A DNA stretch of 6,703 nt. It comes from Gemmataceae bacterium (GTDB taxonomy: Bacteria; Planctomycetota; Planctomycetia; Gemmatales; Gemmataceae). The position numbers and the translations under genes are program-made. The notes below the pieces were generated by a model that saw nothing but the letters and a program-made list of their open reading frames with translations, did no database searches and was not told where the DNA came from. Of the stretch, positions 6,097 through 6,703 are shown piece by piece. Position 1 is the first letter of the stretch; each line of letters opens with the position of its first letter. The DNA is taken from assembly GCA_017853285.1 (NCBI GenBank), contig JAFMJU010000225.1, positions 1 to 6,703 of the forward strand. The letters are read 5' to 3'.

Positions 6097-6543
6097 TCAA
6101 AGCCCGGTGTAAAAAAGGCCGGCAACCCCTTCCAGGCAATCGGAATCCCCGGGTTTTGCCGCGAGGATCGCCCTTTGGCCCAGCTCCCTGCCCAAATCAA
6201 TGGCACGGGCCAATTCCATGGGCCAAACCAGCACCATCGGTTCCACCCAACCCGATTCGGAATCCATTCCCGCCACGGCCAGGTTTTGGATTCCCAGCCC
6301 ATCCAATTTCCGCCGCAACGCCTGGAACAGGTTGGCGTTGGCCAGGGAATCCAGTGGAGCGCTCCCCGGGTTGCAGGCGGTCATGACAGCCCAGGGCGCG
6401 GCACCAACCAAAGCCACCATCCCTTCCGGGCAGGGCTGATCCACACGCAAAACGACCGGCTGGTTGCCCTCCACCAACCCTTCCACCACCCAATAGCTGG
6501 TTTTCCGGTAGGCGGCGTCCAACCAAGCGTCCGCGGTGTTCAT
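6097..6543 (-). CDS. DUF3293 domain-containing protein
   Basis: This encodes a 148-residue soluble protein recognised from memory as DUF3293, whose function is not known to me. Family-like elements are WAVMTACNPGS at about 51-61, a helix starting LANANLFQALRRKL at 68, GWVEPMVLVW at 98-107 and LGRELGQRAILA at 117-128. No signal peptide or membrane segment is present. Its ATG at 6543 overlaps the stop of the upstream gene as ATGA, so translation is probably coupled to that gene; its own ribosome site (an AGGC stretch) is weak. The stop at 6097-6099 is followed by a palindrome and a 144-base spacer, so it may end a separate transcription unit from the citrate synthase run. Confidence 0.78.
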   Translation of the reverse strand: MNTADAWLDAAYRKTSYWVVEGLVEGNQPVVLRVDQPCPEGMVALVGAAPWAVMTACNPGSAPLDSLANANLFQALRRKLDGLGIQNLAVAGMDSESGWVEPMVLVWPMELARAIDLGRELGQRAILAAKPGDSDCLEGVAGLFYTGL

Positions 6544-6703
6544 GGCTTGCCTGGTGGCGCGAATTGTTTGTCCAGTTTCTGGAAGGCTTCCATGTCACGA
6601 ACCGGGTCAAACCCCTCGTCGGCCTTGAAGCGACCCCAGATGGCGGGGCGGGACATGGGAGGGATTTTCTCCATGGCGCCCGAGATCATGGCCGCCATGG
6701 CAT
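6540..6703 (-). CDS. Unrecognised protein, 3' end (or small ORF)
   Basis: An open frame enters from the right edge and ends at TGA 6542-6540. The 53 visible residues are Met-rich at first (four Met in the first sixteen), followed by a mixed charged stretch with PAIWGRFKADEGF and EAFQKLDKQFAPP near the end. I do not recognise a family. The frame has no stop up to the window edge, so it is most simply the C-terminus of a longer gene. Internal ATGs at 6698, 6689, 6674 and 6656 would also allow a small protein of about 38 to 52 residues. The ATGA overlap with the DUF3293 gene supports it being really translated. Its frame differs from that of the other eight genes. Confidence 0.55.
   Translation of the reverse strand, partial: AMAAMISGAMEKIPPMSRPAIWGRFKADEGFDPVRDMEAFQKLDKQFAPPGKP

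Overview
The window is GC-rich (estimated by eye, low to mid 60s percent) and almost fully coding. It holds nine genes, all on the minus strand; two run off the window edges. No tRNA, rRNA, CRISPR array, transposase or phage gene was seen, and no gene-free stretch exceeds 150 bases. Two features point to a planctomycete or close relative. One is a compact UvrC with the sequence style I remember from that phylum. The other is a secreted PQQ-type beta-propeller protein opening with a WPRFRGPGGDGV-like motif, which is abundant there. This lineage call is an inference from memory.

Reading in the direction of transcription (right to left): the 3' end of an unrecognised gene (6703-6540) overlaps by ATGA a DUF3293 protein gene (6543-6097). 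A 144-base spacer (6096-5953) follows, with an imperfect palindrome just after the DUF3293 stop and a weak promoter candidate nearer the next gene. Then comes a tight run with spacers of 27 to 75 bases: citrate synthase (5952-4813), seryl-tRNA synthetase (4785-3502), a short UvrC nuclease (3462-2038), SurE nucleotidase (1998-1183), a DinB-like protein (1155-661), a small DUF2784 membrane protein (630-196), and the 5' end of a secreted PQQ-repeat protein (120 to the left edge).

The genes do not form one pathway. They cover the TCA cycle entry step, serine tRNA charging, nucleotide excision repair, nucleotide phosphatase or stress survival, and three accessory proteins. The spacing suggests co-transcription from a promoter before citrate synthase, with a separate unit or promoter possible before the PQQ gene. 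No rho-independent terminator was found between them.

I saw no convincing new defence, mobile or biosynthetic system. The points most worth a second look are the UvrC that lacks both its middle segment and its C-terminal helix-hairpin-helix yet keeps its catalytic residues, eight neighbouring genes that share one reading frame and all end in TGA, the near absence of TTA, CTA and TCA codons (which creates a very long but probably meaningless antisense frame), a REP-like palindrome at 6054-6088, and a 20-bp all-GC palindrome inside surE.
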